Assembly: GCF_002078175.1 (NCBI RefSeq)
Contig: NZ_MWFK01000002.1
Location: 620,001 to 684,000 of the forward strand
From: Streptomyces sp. M41(2017)
GTDB taxonomy: Bacteria; Actinomycetota; Actinomycetes; Streptomycetales; Streptomycetaceae
Direction: 5' to 3'
Length of the DNA: 64,000 nt
Part shown: positions 23,699-31,745 of the stretch, piece after piece
How the letters are laid out: each line of letters starts with the position of its first letter
How positions within the stretch are numbered: position 1 is the stretch's first letter
Notes under the pieces: model-generated
Database searches by the model: none
What the model was told of the DNA's origin: nothing
Seen by the model: only the letters and a program-made list of their open reading frames with translations
Translations under genes and position numbers: made by a program

Positions 23699-24184
23699 AT
23701 GGCCGAACGGGACCCGGAACTCCAACTCGTTCATCTGCTGCGCGCCGTCGCGGTGGAACTCGACCTGTTCGCGGGCGAGTTCGCCGGCCTGCACCGACTG
23801 CACCCGACCGACGTACGGGCGCTGATCCACCTGCTGGACGCGGCGCGCGCGGACACACCCGCGACCCCGGGATGGCTCGGTGCGCAGCTCGGGGTGAACT
23901 CGGCGTCGACCACCGCGCTGGTCGACCGGCTGGAGCGGCTGGACCTGGTCCGCCGGGAGCGCGACACGACCGACCGCCGCCGGGTCCTGCTGACGGTCAC
24001 CGACGGAGCCGTGACCCTGGGCTGGTCGTTCTTCGGCCCGCTGATCGCGGAGATGGTCGCCTCGATGCGCTCCTTCAACGACCGGGACCTCGCTGTCGTC
24101 CGACGCTTCCTGCTGTCGATGCGCGATGTCGCCGCGGCGGGTCGACGGATTCAGCGGACGGGCGGGACCAGCGGCGAGGAGTAG
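23699..24184 (+). CDS. MarR-family transcriptional regulator
   Basis: A 161-residue winged-helix MarR protein. The helix-turn-helix GWLGAQLGVNSASTTALVDRLERLDLVRRE and wing DTTDRRRVLLTVT are standard. The ATG at 23699 has CGGGAGGG upstream. It is divergent from the alpha/beta hydrolase across an inverted repeat, and is likely the local repressor of that gene and of itself. Confidence 0.92.
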   Translation: MAERDPELQLVHLLRAVAVELDLFAGEFAGLHRLHPTDVRALIHLLDAARADTPATPGWLGAQLGVNSASTTALVDRLERLDLVRRERDTTDRRRVLLTVTDGAVTLGWSFFGPLIAEMVASMRSFNDRDLAVVRRFLLSMRDVAAAGRRIQRTGGTSGEE

Positions 24185-24223
24185 GGGGTGCCCGCCCTGG
24201 CCCCCTATTCCGTCGGGGGTGTC

Positions 24224-24631
24224 TCAGACCGACGCCGGGGGGCCGGTGCGGACGGACGGGTCGCGGCGGAAGGTCTCCGCGACCGCTGTGTTCGCCACCA
24301 CGACGACCGCCAGGACGATCGCGGCGCCATGGTGTCCCAGCGCGTGGAGGGCCACCGTGCTGCCGCCCAGCACCAGCGCCTTCACCAGCAGCACGAAGGG
24401 CAGCGCCGGTCTCAGCCTGGCCTTCGGAGCGGCGAACAGGCCCCATAGGGCGATGGCCGCCAGCGGGACGCCCACGCCGAGGGCGACGCGGAGCACCACG
24501 TTCTCTCCGGTGCTGAATCCCCACCGGCTCAGGAGGGCCAGGGCGGCCAGTTCCAGCAGGAACGCCAGGACTTCGTTGGCGGCGAACCACCACGGTCCGG
24601 GCAGGACGGCGGGCTCGGGGTCCTTCGGCAT
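24224..24631 (-). CDS. YrdB-family (DUF2568) membrane protein
   Basis: A 135-residue integral membrane protein with four predicted helices (about residues 15-33, 46-65, 77-94, 100-118). The N-terminal PWWFAANEVLAFLLELAALALLSRWGF is characteristic of the YrdB/DUF2568 family, whose function is unknown. The true start is the ATG at 24631 with GAGAGGA upstream; a longer in-frame reading overlaps the divergent GNAT gene and lacks membrane character. It is convergent with the MarR gene. Confidence 0.85.
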   Translation of the reverse strand: MPKDPEPAVLPGPWWFAANEVLAFLLELAALALLSRWGFSTGENVVLRVALGVGVPLAAIALWGLFAAPKARLRPALPFVLLVKALVLGGSTVALHALGHHGAAIVLAVVVVANTAVAETFRRDPSVRTGPPASV

Positions 24632-24757
24632 GACGTCCTCTCGGCGTGCTCGTCGGTGCCAGCATGGCAGGAGACGGTGCGTGACGTGCGCGTTCACCGA
24701 ACCAGGTCGGGACGCCCCGGCGCTCCGGTGCTCCGTCCGTCGGGCAAGATGGGGTCC

Positions 24758-25291
24758 ATGACCGAGATCCGCACCCCCCGCCTGCTTCTGCGCCGCTGGT
24801 ACGACGACGACCTCGCCCCCATGGCGGAGATCAACGCGGACCCCCAGGTCATGCGCTGGGTCGACGACGGCACGGTCCTCGGCCTCGACGACACGGCCGA
24901 GGCGATCGAGCGGTGGGAGGACGAGTGGGACGAGGAGGGCTTCGGGCTGTTCGCGGTCGAGCTGCTCGCCTCCGGTGAGCTCGTCGGCTTCGCCGGACTG
25001 TCCGTGCCCGAGTTCCTGCCGGAGGTGGCGTCCGACGTGGCGATCTGCTGGCGGCTCGGCACCCCGTTCTGGGGGCAGGGCTACGCGTCCGAAGCCGCCC
25101 ACGCCACGCTGGAGTTCGCGCTCCAGGACCGCAACCTCGACCGGGTCGTCAGCATCAACCGCGTGGGCAACGAAGCGTCGGAGAACGTCGTCCGCAAGCT
25201 CGGCATGAAGCTGGAGCGGGAGGCGGTGCACCCGGAGTACGACTTCCCTCTGAGCATCCACTCCATCGACCTGACCGAGTTCCAGGCCTGA
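24758..25291 (+). CDS. GNAT-family N-acetyltransferase
   Basis: A 177-residue acetyl-CoA-dependent acetyltransferase of the RimJ/RimL type. The first strand TPRLLLRRW, the acetyl-CoA loop WGQGYASEAAHATLEFAL and the late VGNEASENVVRKLGMKLER are typical. The substrate may be a protein N-terminus or a small amine. The ATG at 24758 lies 7 bases after CAAGAT, so a leaderless mRNA is likely; an in-frame ATG at 24749 falls inside that box. Confidence 0.92.
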   Translation: MTEIRTPRLLLRRWYDDDLAPMAEINADPQVMRWVDDGTVLGLDDTAEAIERWEDEWDEEGFGLFAVELLASGELVGFAGLSVPEFLPEVASDVAICWRLGTPFWGQGYASEAAHATLEFALQDRNLDRVVSINRVGNEASENVVRKLGMKLEREAVHPEYDFPLSIHSIDLTEFQA

Positions 25292-25331
25292 CGGGGGACC
25301 CGGCGCTCCCCCGCCGGATCCGCCCGTCCTG

Positions 25332-26525
25332 TCAGGCGTTCGCGGGTGCCGGCCGCCGGAGCAGATAGATCCCGGCGACGGAGACCAGGACCGCCATACA
25401 GGCGATGAAGACCAGGCCCGCCCCCTCCAGCCCGATGGGCCCCACCAGCAGTCCCACCCCGATCACCGGCAGCGAGATGCCCGTGTAGGCGACCACGAAC
25501 AGGGTGGAGATGACCGCCGCGCGCTGGTCCGCGGGGGACGCGCCCGCCACGGTGGACAGCGCCCCGCGGAACGCCAGTCCCTGACCGGTCCCGCCGACCA
25601 GGGCGCTGAGCACCACCAGCACCATCAGGTCCCAGCGAAGAGCGCCCGCGAGCAGCGCCAGCCCGGCGAGGAGTGCGGCGCAGCCCAGCGGGAGCGACCG
25701 GGTGGGTCCGACCCGGCCGACGGCGAGCTGACCCGCGGTCGAGGCGAAGAAGGCAAGAGCGACGACCAGCCCGGTCACGGCGTGGTCGGTCACGTTCAGG
25801 GACTCCGCGAGGAACGCCGGGCTGACCGAGGTGAACACCCCGAAGAGCGCGAACCCCACGAACGCGGCGATGGCGGGCGGGCCGAACACCGCCCGCACCT
25901 CCCGGGGCAGGCGGGGCCGGTGCGGTCGCAGGCTGCTGAGCGGGCTGCGCTCCCCCACGGTCTCCCGGAGCCACAGCACGACGGCGACCGAGCAGGCCAC
26001 CAGGGCGAGGTGCACGATGAACGGAAGGTACAGAGGCCAGGGGGCGAACTGCGCGAGCAACCCGGCGAGCAGCGGCCCGCAGCCCAGTCCGCCCATGTTC
26101 GCGGCGGTCGCCACGAAGGTGGCCCTGGCCGAGCCGCCGCGGGGTGCCAGTTCCATCACGTAGGCCGTGGCGGCTCCGGTGAACAGCCCGGCGGACAGAC
26201 CCGACATCAGCCGACCCGCGTAGAGCCAGCCCAGGCCGGTGGCGCACAGGAAGCAGACCGCGCTCAGCGCGGCGAAGCCGAGACCGCACAGCAGAACGGG
26301 ACGTCTGCCGACCGAGTCGGAGGCGTTGCCCGCCAGGAGCAGCACCCCGATGACTCCGAAGGCGTACACCGCATAGACCACGGTGACCATCAGCTCGGAG
26401 AAGTCGAACTTGTCCTGGTAGAGGCCGTAAAGGGGGGTGGGCAGGGTGGTGCCGGCCATGCACACGGCGAACACGGCACCACCGAGCAGGCACGCACGCC
26501 ACCCCGGGCGATCATCACCTTCCAT
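25332..26525 (-). CDS. MFS transporter
   Basis: A 397-residue major facilitator with 12 predicted membrane helices and very short termini. The DSVGRRPVLL loop between helices 2 and 3 is the MFS motif A region. The overall type resembles drug or metabolite exporters. The ATG at 26525 sits 7 bases after a minus-strand TAGTGT, suggesting a leaderless transcript; the in-frame extension to 26699 adds a long Arg-rich tail and was rejected. No regulator adjoins it. Confidence 0.92.
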   Translation of the reverse strand: MEGDDRPGWRACLLGGAVFAVCMAGTTLPTPLYGLYQDKFDFSELMVTVVYAVYAFGVIGVLLLAGNASDSVGRRPVLLCGLGFAALSAVCFLCATGLGWLYAGRLMSGLSAGLFTGAATAYVMELAPRGGSARATFVATAANMGGLGCGPLLAGLLAQFAPWPLYLPFIVHLALVACSVAVVLWLRETVGERSPLSSLRPHRPRLPREVRAVFGPPAIAAFVGFALFGVFTSVSPAFLAESLNVTDHAVTGLVVALAFFASTAGQLAVGRVGPTRSLPLGCAALLAGLALLAGALRWDLMVLVVLSALVGGTGQGLAFRGALSTVAGASPADQRAAVISTLFVVAYTGISLPVIGVGLLVGPIGLEGAGLVFIACMAVLVSVAGIYLLRRPAPANA

Positions 26526-26532
26526 GCCGCCG

Positions 26533-26538
26533 ACACTA
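26533..26538 (-). promoter_or_regulatory. -10 box of a leaderless promoter (MFS gene)
   Basis: Minus-strand TAGTGT (26538-26533) ends 7 bases before the ATG at 26525, with no Shine-Dalgarno sequence between. Confidence 0.45.
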
Positions 26539-26687
26539 ACCGTGCCGACGCGCGTCGGCCCCGCCCGACGTGCCGGGCGGGGCCGAGCGGCCGTGCACGG
26601 GGCGCGTGGTGCGCGTCCCGGCACACGGGTCCGCCTCCCCCCGTACCGGAGGCGGACCGTGCCGGGTGGCCCGGCGGTGGGTCGGGG

Positions 26688-26719
26688 CGGGACGCACACG
26701 GGGAGGTGTGTGCGTCCCG
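26688..26719 (-). terminator. 12-bp perfect terminator hairpin after the GH2 gene
   Basis: CGGGACGCACAC (26688-26699), an 8-base loop, then its exact complement (26708-26719), immediately after the GH2 stop codon at 26724. Confidence 0.8.
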
Positions 26720-26723
26720 TCCG

Positions 26724-29327
26724 TCAGGGGCAGCCGGCGGGTGTCGGCTGCGACGCGTCGTGGATCAGCGCGGTGTGGGCGGCCTTCAGGCGTTTCACAT
26801 CGGGCTTGACCACCTTGCGGTCGTAGGTGACGAGTCCGTTCAACTCGCCCTCCACATCGGAGATCTGGGTGTAGACGGCGCCGTTGCCTCCCTTGCAGGC
26901 GAGCTGGTGCACCTCGTCGAGCCGGGCCAGGTAGTCGTCGGTGTACGCCGAGGGGTCGACGTCCACGTAGGACTGCTGGACCGACCAGGCGTGTCCGGGT
27001 ACCGCGAGGCCGAGGCCTCCGTACTCACCGCTGACCAGCGCCCGTTTCCCGTCCGGATTCGGTGGGAGTGCCGGGCTCGGGTAGCCGTGCTCGTCGATGA
27101 TGTCGCCGGTGCCTCCGTCGACGCCGAGGTTGATGCCGGACATGGAGTTGACGAGACGGGTCGGGTCCCAGGACTTGGCCTGGTCGGCGATACGGGCCTC
27201 GTCGTACTGGCCCCAGCCCTCGTTGAAGGTCACCCACATGACGACCGACGGGCTGCTGATGTGCTCGTCGATCATCTGCTTCATCTCGCGCTCGTACTCG
27301 GCGCGGGACGCGGCGTCCGGGTTCACACCGGCGGTCATGGCGGGCATGTCCTGCCAGACCATCAGGCCGAGCCGGTCCGCCCAGTAGAACCAGCGGTCGG
27401 GTTCCACCTTGATGTGCTTGCGGACCGCGTTGAAGCCCATCTCCTTGTGCATCTTCAGGTCGTACGCCAGTGCCTCGTCGGTCGGCGCGGTGTGCAGGCC
27501 GTCGGGCCAGAAGCCCTGGTCGAGGGTGGCCATCATGAAGACGGGTTTGCCGTTGAGGACGGTGCGCGGGGTGCCGTTCACCTTCTCCACGGCGATCGAC
27601 CGCATCCCGAAGTAGCTGCCGACGCGGTCGGCGCCGACGGAGACCTTCAGGTCGTAGAGGAACGGGTCGTCCGGCGACCACAGATGCGGGTCGGTGATCT
27701 TCAGGGTGAGCGGCTGTCCGGTACGGCCGGTCACCGTGGCGACCTTGCGGTGTCCGGCGTACGCGGTCGCGGCGACCGGCAGTCCGTCCTTGACGCCCTG
27801 GGGCTCGACGGTGAGCCGGCTGTTCCTGACGTCGGGGGTGAGCTTGAGCGAGTCGACGTGGTCGGTGGCCACCGGCTCCATCCACACCGTCTGCCAGATG
27901 CCGGAGGACGGGGTGTACCAGATGCCGCTGGGGTCGAGGCGCTGCTTGCCGACCGGCGGGTTCTCGCCGCCCGCCGCATCGGTGGGGTCGTAGACCCCGA
28001 CGATCAGCTCCTGGGTCCGGCCGGGCTTCAGCGCGGCGGTGACGTCGGCGCTGAACTTGTCGTAACCGCCCTGGTGTTCGGTGACCTTGGTGCCGTTGAC
28101 GTAGACCTCGGCCTTCCAGTCGACGGCGCCGAAGTTGAGCTGGAGGTGCTTGCCGGAACCGATCCGCCAGTCGGACGGGACGGTGAAGGTGCGGCGGTAC
28201 CACATGCGGTCCTCGTGCCGTTCGATACCGGAGAGCTGGGACTCCACGGGGTAGGGAACGAGGATCTTCTCGGCGAGGTTCTTGCCCACGGGCGGCTTGT
28301 CGCCGGAGTCCGCGGCCGCGAACTGCCACGAGCCGTTCAGGTTCCGCCAGTTGTCCCGGGTCAGCTGCGGACGGGGGTATTCGGGAAGGGCGTTGCCCGG
28401 CCCGACATCGTCCGCCCACTTCGTGCGCAGCTGGTACGTGGAGTGGTTGGGGCCGCTGCTCCAGAAGGCGTTGACAACGTTGCCGTCCTCGCCGGAGAGG
28501 CCGCCCTTTCCGTCGTAGCGCAGGTCGGCGGTGCCGCGGGCCGTGCCGGTCTTGTTGCCGACGACGGGTTCCTTCAGTCCGACGATGAGGGACTTGGGGT
28601 CGGCGGGGTCGAGTTTCGCCGTGGACAGCGGCCACTTGGCGCCGCCGATGACGGCCTCGACGTGGTCGGTGAGGCCGGCCGGGGGTGCGGTCAGGGCCTG
28701 GGCGAAGTCGAGGCGCAGGGTGCGCCCGTCCTTCTCGACCGTGGTCGCGACGGCACCGTCGTAGGCGTAGCCGTCGGGCAGCCGGAGAGCCGACTGGGGG
28801 ACGGCGGCCTTGGTGCCGCCCGGCGGGGTCCAGCGCAGGTGGAGGTTGGAGCCGCCGAAGTGCTCGAAGTACTCGACCTTGATGTCGTAGGCCTGTCCGG
28901 CGGTCAGGTCGACGGGCTGGGAGGTCTGTTCCTTGTCCCAGTCGTCGACCCAGTGGTCGATGGCGAGGTGTCCGTCGATCCACACCCGGAAACCGTTGTC
29001 GCCGATGACCGAGAAGGTGTGGGCGCCGGTCTTCTCCGGCACGATACGACCCGTCCACCGGACGTTGACGTCGTCCGACTGGCCGGTGGCGAAGGCGAGT
29101 CGCGGCTCCAGGTTGTCGAAGTCGAGGTTGGTGTCGAGGCCGGTGGCCTTGAGCTCGTGGAAGTCGAAGGCGCCGGGGGCGGACTGGGTGTAGTACTCGC
29201 CCTTCAGGCCGTGGACCTCCACGGGGTCGTCGGCGGCTGTGGCGGCGGGGACGGCCGTGAGTCCGGCCATGCCGAGCAGCACGGCGAAGAGGAGTGTCAG
29301 GTGAGTTCGGAGTCTGCTGATGCGCAC
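26724..29327 (-). CDS. secreted PA14-GH2 glycoside hydrolase
   Basis: An 867-residue exported glycosidase. A Sec-type signal peptide (about 1-31) is followed by a PA14 domain (about 40-165: GLKGEYYTQS ... DNGFRVWIDGHLAIDHW). After a linker come the GH2 sugar-binding, immunoglobulin-like and TIM-barrel domains. The acid/base is E703 in FNEGWGQYD and the nucleophile is E768 in GEYGG. GH2 members are beta-galactosidases, beta-mannosidases, beta-glucuronidases or arabinosidases; the exact sugar is not readable. It diverges from a LacI regulator, and a TACAACGTTGGAAG operator near its promoter recurs before the sugar ABC operon. Coordinated use of the released sugar is inferred. Confidence 0.9.
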   Translation of the reverse strand: MRISRLRTHLTLLFAVLLGMAGLTAVPAATAADDPVEVHGLKGEYYTQSAPGAFDFHELKATGLDTNLDFDNLEPRLAFATGQSDDVNVRWTGRIVPEKTGAHTFSVIGDNGFRVWIDGHLAIDHWVDDWDKEQTSQPVDLTAGQAYDIKVEYFEHFGGSNLHLRWTPPGGTKAAVPQSALRLPDGYAYDGAVATTVEKDGRTLRLDFAQALTAPPAGLTDHVEAVIGGAKWPLSTAKLDPADPKSLIVGLKEPVVGNKTGTARGTADLRYDGKGGLSGEDGNVVNAFWSSGPNHSTYQLRTKWADDVGPGNALPEYPRPQLTRDNWRNLNGSWQFAAADSGDKPPVGKNLAEKILVPYPVESQLSGIERHEDRMWYRRTFTVPSDWRIGSGKHLQLNFGAVDWKAEVYVNGTKVTEHQGGYDKFSADVTAALKPGRTQELIVGVYDPTDAAGGENPPVGKQRLDPSGIWYTPSSGIWQTVWMEPVATDHVDSLKLTPDVRNSRLTVEPQGVKDGLPVAATAYAGHRKVATVTGRTGQPLTLKITDPHLWSPDDPFLYDLKVSVGADRVGSYFGMRSIAVEKVNGTPRTVLNGKPVFMMATLDQGFWPDGLHTAPTDEALAYDLKMHKEMGFNAVRKHIKVEPDRWFYWADRLGLMVWQDMPAMTAGVNPDAASRAEYEREMKQMIDEHISSPSVVMWVTFNEGWGQYDEARIADQAKSWDPTRLVNSMSGINLGVDGGTGDIIDEHGYPSPALPPNPDGKRALVSGEYGGLGLAVPGHAWSVQQSYVDVDPSAYTDDYLARLDEVHQLACKGGNGAVYTQISDVEGELNGLVTYDRKVVKPDVKRLKAAHTALIHDASQPTPAGCP

Positions 29328-29374
29328 GGATCCTCCTTGGCTGAGGAAGGGTGGCGGCTCGTTGCTTCAGTCTG

Positions 29375-29388
29375 TACAACGTTGGAAG
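29375..29388. promoter_or_regulatory. LacI-type operator, copy 1
   Basis: TACAACGTTGGAAG contains the 8-bp palindrome CAACGTTG and lies about 50 bases upstream of the GH2 start, in the region shared with the LacI gene. A near-identical sequence occurs before the ABC operon at 30532-30547. Confidence 0.7.
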
Positions 29389-29486
29389 GAACGGGAGTTG
29401 GCATCACAGCACGGGTCCCGGCCGCTGTCCAGGGTCATGACAAACACCCAGGTGGCTGCGGCGCACATCGATGAAGAGGAGATCCC

Positions 29487-30500
29487 TTGCGGGTCAGCCT
29501 GAAGGACGTCGCCGAGCGGGCCGGCGTCTCGATCAAGACGGTTTCGAACGTCGTGAACAACTATCCGCACGTCACCCCGGCCATGCGGGCCCGGGTCCAG
29601 GAGGCCATCGACGAGCTGGGTTACCGGCCCAACCTCACCGCCCGCCACCTGCGCAAAGGCCGCACGGGCATCATCGCCCTCGCCGTTCCCGAGCTGGGCA
29701 ACCCGTACTTCGCGGAGCTGGCGGGAGCCGTCATCGACGCGGCCGCCGAGCACGAGTTCACCGTGCTCCTCGACCACACGCGCGGCGACCGCGAGCAGGA
29801 GGTGCTGGTCAGCCAGGGCTTCCGGGCCAACGTCATCGACGGCCTGATCCTCAGCCCGCTGGAGCTGGAGGCGGAGGACCTGCGGTCGCGGACCGACGAC
29901 GTGCCGCTCGTCCTGCTCGGCGAGCGGGAGTACGAACTGCCCTACGACCACATCGCCATCGACAACGTGGCCGCGGCGCGGAGCGCGGTACGCCATCTGC
30001 TGAGCCGCGGACGCTCACGGATCGCCTACCTGGGCGCCCGCACCGACTCGGCGAACCAGCCGGCTCATCTGCGGCTCGCGGGCTGGCGCGAGGAGCTGAT
30101 GGAGGCGGGGATTCCGGCACCGGACGACCTGGTCGTGCCGGTCGGCGGCTGGGACCGGGACGAGGGCGCGCGGGGCATGGCCCACCTGCTGGATTCCGGG
30201 GTGCGTCCGGACGCGGTCTTCGCGTACAACGACCTGGTCGCGATCGGTGCGATGCGGGTGCTGCACGAACGCGGGCTGCGGGTGCCGTGGGACGTTGCGG
30301 TGGTCGGATTCGACGACATCGAGGAGGGCCGGTTCGGCGCCGTCACCCTGACGACGATCTCGCCGGACAAGCAGGCGATCGCGCGGATGGCGGTGGCCTC
30401 GCTGCTGCGCAGTCTGTCGGGCCGCACGGAGCCCGGCGGACGTGAACTGACCGCGGATTTCAGGCTGGTGGAACGCGAGAGCACGCTGGGCCGACGCTGA
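29487..30500 (+). CDS. LacI-family transcriptional regulator
   Basis: A 337-residue repressor. The LacI helix-turn-helix and hinge are at the N-terminus (SLKDVAERAGVSIKTVSNVVN; GYRPNLTARHLRKGRTG), followed by a periplasmic-binding-protein-like sugar sensor (VPELGNPYF; FDDIEEGRFG). The start is a TTG at 29487 with GAGGAG upstream. It lies between a divergent GH2 enzyme and a sugar ABC importer, and both flanks carry TACANCGTTGGAAG. It therefore most likely controls both, released by the imported sugar. Confidence 0.93.
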   Translation: MRVSLKDVAERAGVSIKTVSNVVNNYPHVTPAMRARVQEAIDELGYRPNLTARHLRKGRTGIIALAVPELGNPYFAELAGAVIDAAAEHEFTVLLDHTRGDREQEVLVSQGFRANVIDGLILSPLELEAEDLRSRTDDVPLVLLGEREYELPYDHIAIDNVAAARSAVRHLLSRGRSRIAYLGARTDSANQPAHLRLAGWREELMEAGIPAPDDLVVPVGGWDRDEGARGMAHLLDSGVRPDAVFAYNDLVAIGAMRVLHERGLRVPWDVAVVGFDDIEEGRFGAVTLTTISPDKQAIARMAVASLLRSLSGRTEPGGRELTADFRLVERESTLGRR

Positions 30501-30509
30501 CGGGATTTC

Positions 30510-30536
30510 GGAAGGAGGGCTTTACAGCCCTCTTCC
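30510..30536 (+). terminator. terminator hairpin after the LacI gene
   Basis: GGAAG-G-AGGGCT (30510-30521), loop TTAC, then AGCCCT-CTTCC (30526-30536): an 11-bp stem with one bulged G. Its 3' arm overlaps the next operator. Confidence 0.65.
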
Positions 30537-30547
30537 AACGATGTAAA
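30532..30547. promoter_or_regulatory. LacI-type operator, copy 2
   Basis: On the minus strand TTTACATCGTTGGAAG, matching copy 1 at TACA-N-CGTTGGAAG. It lies about 100 bases before the substrate-binding protein gene and shares its first bases with the terminator stem. Confidence 0.65.
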
Positions 30548-30643
30548 AACCTCCCCGGAACGCCAAGTACGCAGAGTTGACCGCAAGAGCCGATCATCCC
30601 CGGGAGCGCAATCAGCGCCGGGGCCGCGCCGTTTGGGGACTCC

Positions 30644-31744
30644 ATGAAGCCGCTCACACCTCGCCATCGCACCGCCGCAAGGACCCTTCTCGCCACCGGC
30701 CTCATCACGAGCCTCGCGCTCGTCTCCGGATGCGCGAAGTCGGAGGACGACTCGTCCGGCACGGACAAGAGCTCCGCGAGCCAGGACGACCAGGGGCAGG
30801 TCGTCGCCTCGCCGTCGACGGGTTCGGGCCCGACCTGCACCATCGACGCCTACGGCGCGAAGAAGATCGACCTGAAGTCGGCCACCGTCGGCTTCTCCCA
30901 GTCCGAGAAGGAGGCCAACCCCTTCCGGATCGCCGAGACGGCGTCCATCAAGGCCGAGGCGAAGAAGCAGGGCGTGAAGCTCCTGACGGCCAACGCCCAG
31001 TCGCAGTTCTCCAAGCAGATCAGCGACGTCCAGGACCTCATCGCCAAGGGCGCCGACCTGCTGGTCATCGCGCCGCTCAACTCGGACGGCTGGGAGCCGG
31101 TGCTGCGCTCGGCCTCCGCCAAGCACATCCCGATCGTCACGATCGACCGCAAGATCAACGCCACCGCGTGCAAGGACTACGTGAGCTTCATCGGCTCCGA
31201 CTTCCTGGAGCAGGGCAAGCGGGCCGCGGACCAGATGATCGAGTCGACCGGCGGCAAGGGCGAGATCGCCATCCTGCTGGGCGCCGCGGGCAACAACGTG
31301 ACGACCGAGCGCACCAAGGGCTTCGAGGACCGCATCAAGGAGAAGGCCCCCGGCCTGAAGATCGTCTTCAAGCAGACCGGTGACTTCGCCCGGGAGAAGG
31401 GCCAGTCGGTCACCGAGAACCTCATCCAGTCGAAGCCCGGCATCACCGGGATCTACGCCGAGAACGACGAGATGGGCCTCGGCGCGGTCAACGCCCTCAA
31501 GGGCGCGGGCAAGCAGCCGGGCAAGGTGAAGATCGTGACGGTCGACGGGACGCGCAACGCCGTCCAGGGCATCGTCGACGGCTGGATCGACGGGGTCGTC
31601 GAGTCCAACCCGCGCTTCGGTCCGCTCGCCTTCCAGACGCTGGACACCTTCACGAAGGGCGAGAAGGTCTCCCAGGACATCGTCATCCAGGACAGCGCGT
31701 ACACCAAGGACAACGCCAAGGCCGACCTGGGCAAGGCCTTCTGA
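30644..31744 (+). CDS. sugar ABC transporter substrate-binding lipoprotein (YtfQ-like)
   Basis: A 366-residue lipoprotein of the ribose/galactofuranose-binding type. A signal peptide ends in lipobox LVSGC, followed by an acidic Ser-rich tether. The binding domain starts at ATVGFSQSEKEANPFRIAETASIKAEAKK, which closely resembles the galactofuranose-binding YtfQ type, with ENDEMGLGAVNALK later. It is the first gene of a four-gene operon with a double ATPase and two permeases, the same layout as ytfQRT-yjfF. Uptake of a furanose sugar such as galactofuranose or arabinofuranose is inferred. Confidence 0.92.
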   Translation: MKPLTPRHRTAARTLLATGLITSLALVSGCAKSEDDSSGTDKSSASQDDQGQVVASPSTGSGPTCTIDAYGAKKIDLKSATVGFSQSEKEANPFRIAETASIKAEAKKQGVKLLTANAQSQFSKQISDVQDLIAKGADLLVIAPLNSDGWEPVLRSASAKHIPIVTIDRKINATACKDYVSFIGSDFLEQGKRAADQMIESTGGKGEIAILLGAAGNNVTTERTKGFEDRIKEKAPGLKIVFKQTGDFAREKGQSVTENLIQSKPGITGIYAENDEMGLGAVNALKGAGKQPGKVKIVTVDGTRNAVQGIVDGWIDGVVESNPRFGPLAFQTLDTFTKGEKVSQDIVIQDSAYTKDNAKADLGKAF

Positions 31745-31745
31745 C

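Noticed and set aside
25782..29474. A 1230-codon plus-strand open frame opposite the MFS and GH2 genes
   Set aside because: It is antisense to two well-recognised genes, its residue composition is Gly/Val/Arg/Asp-rich shadow sequence, and it has no domain.
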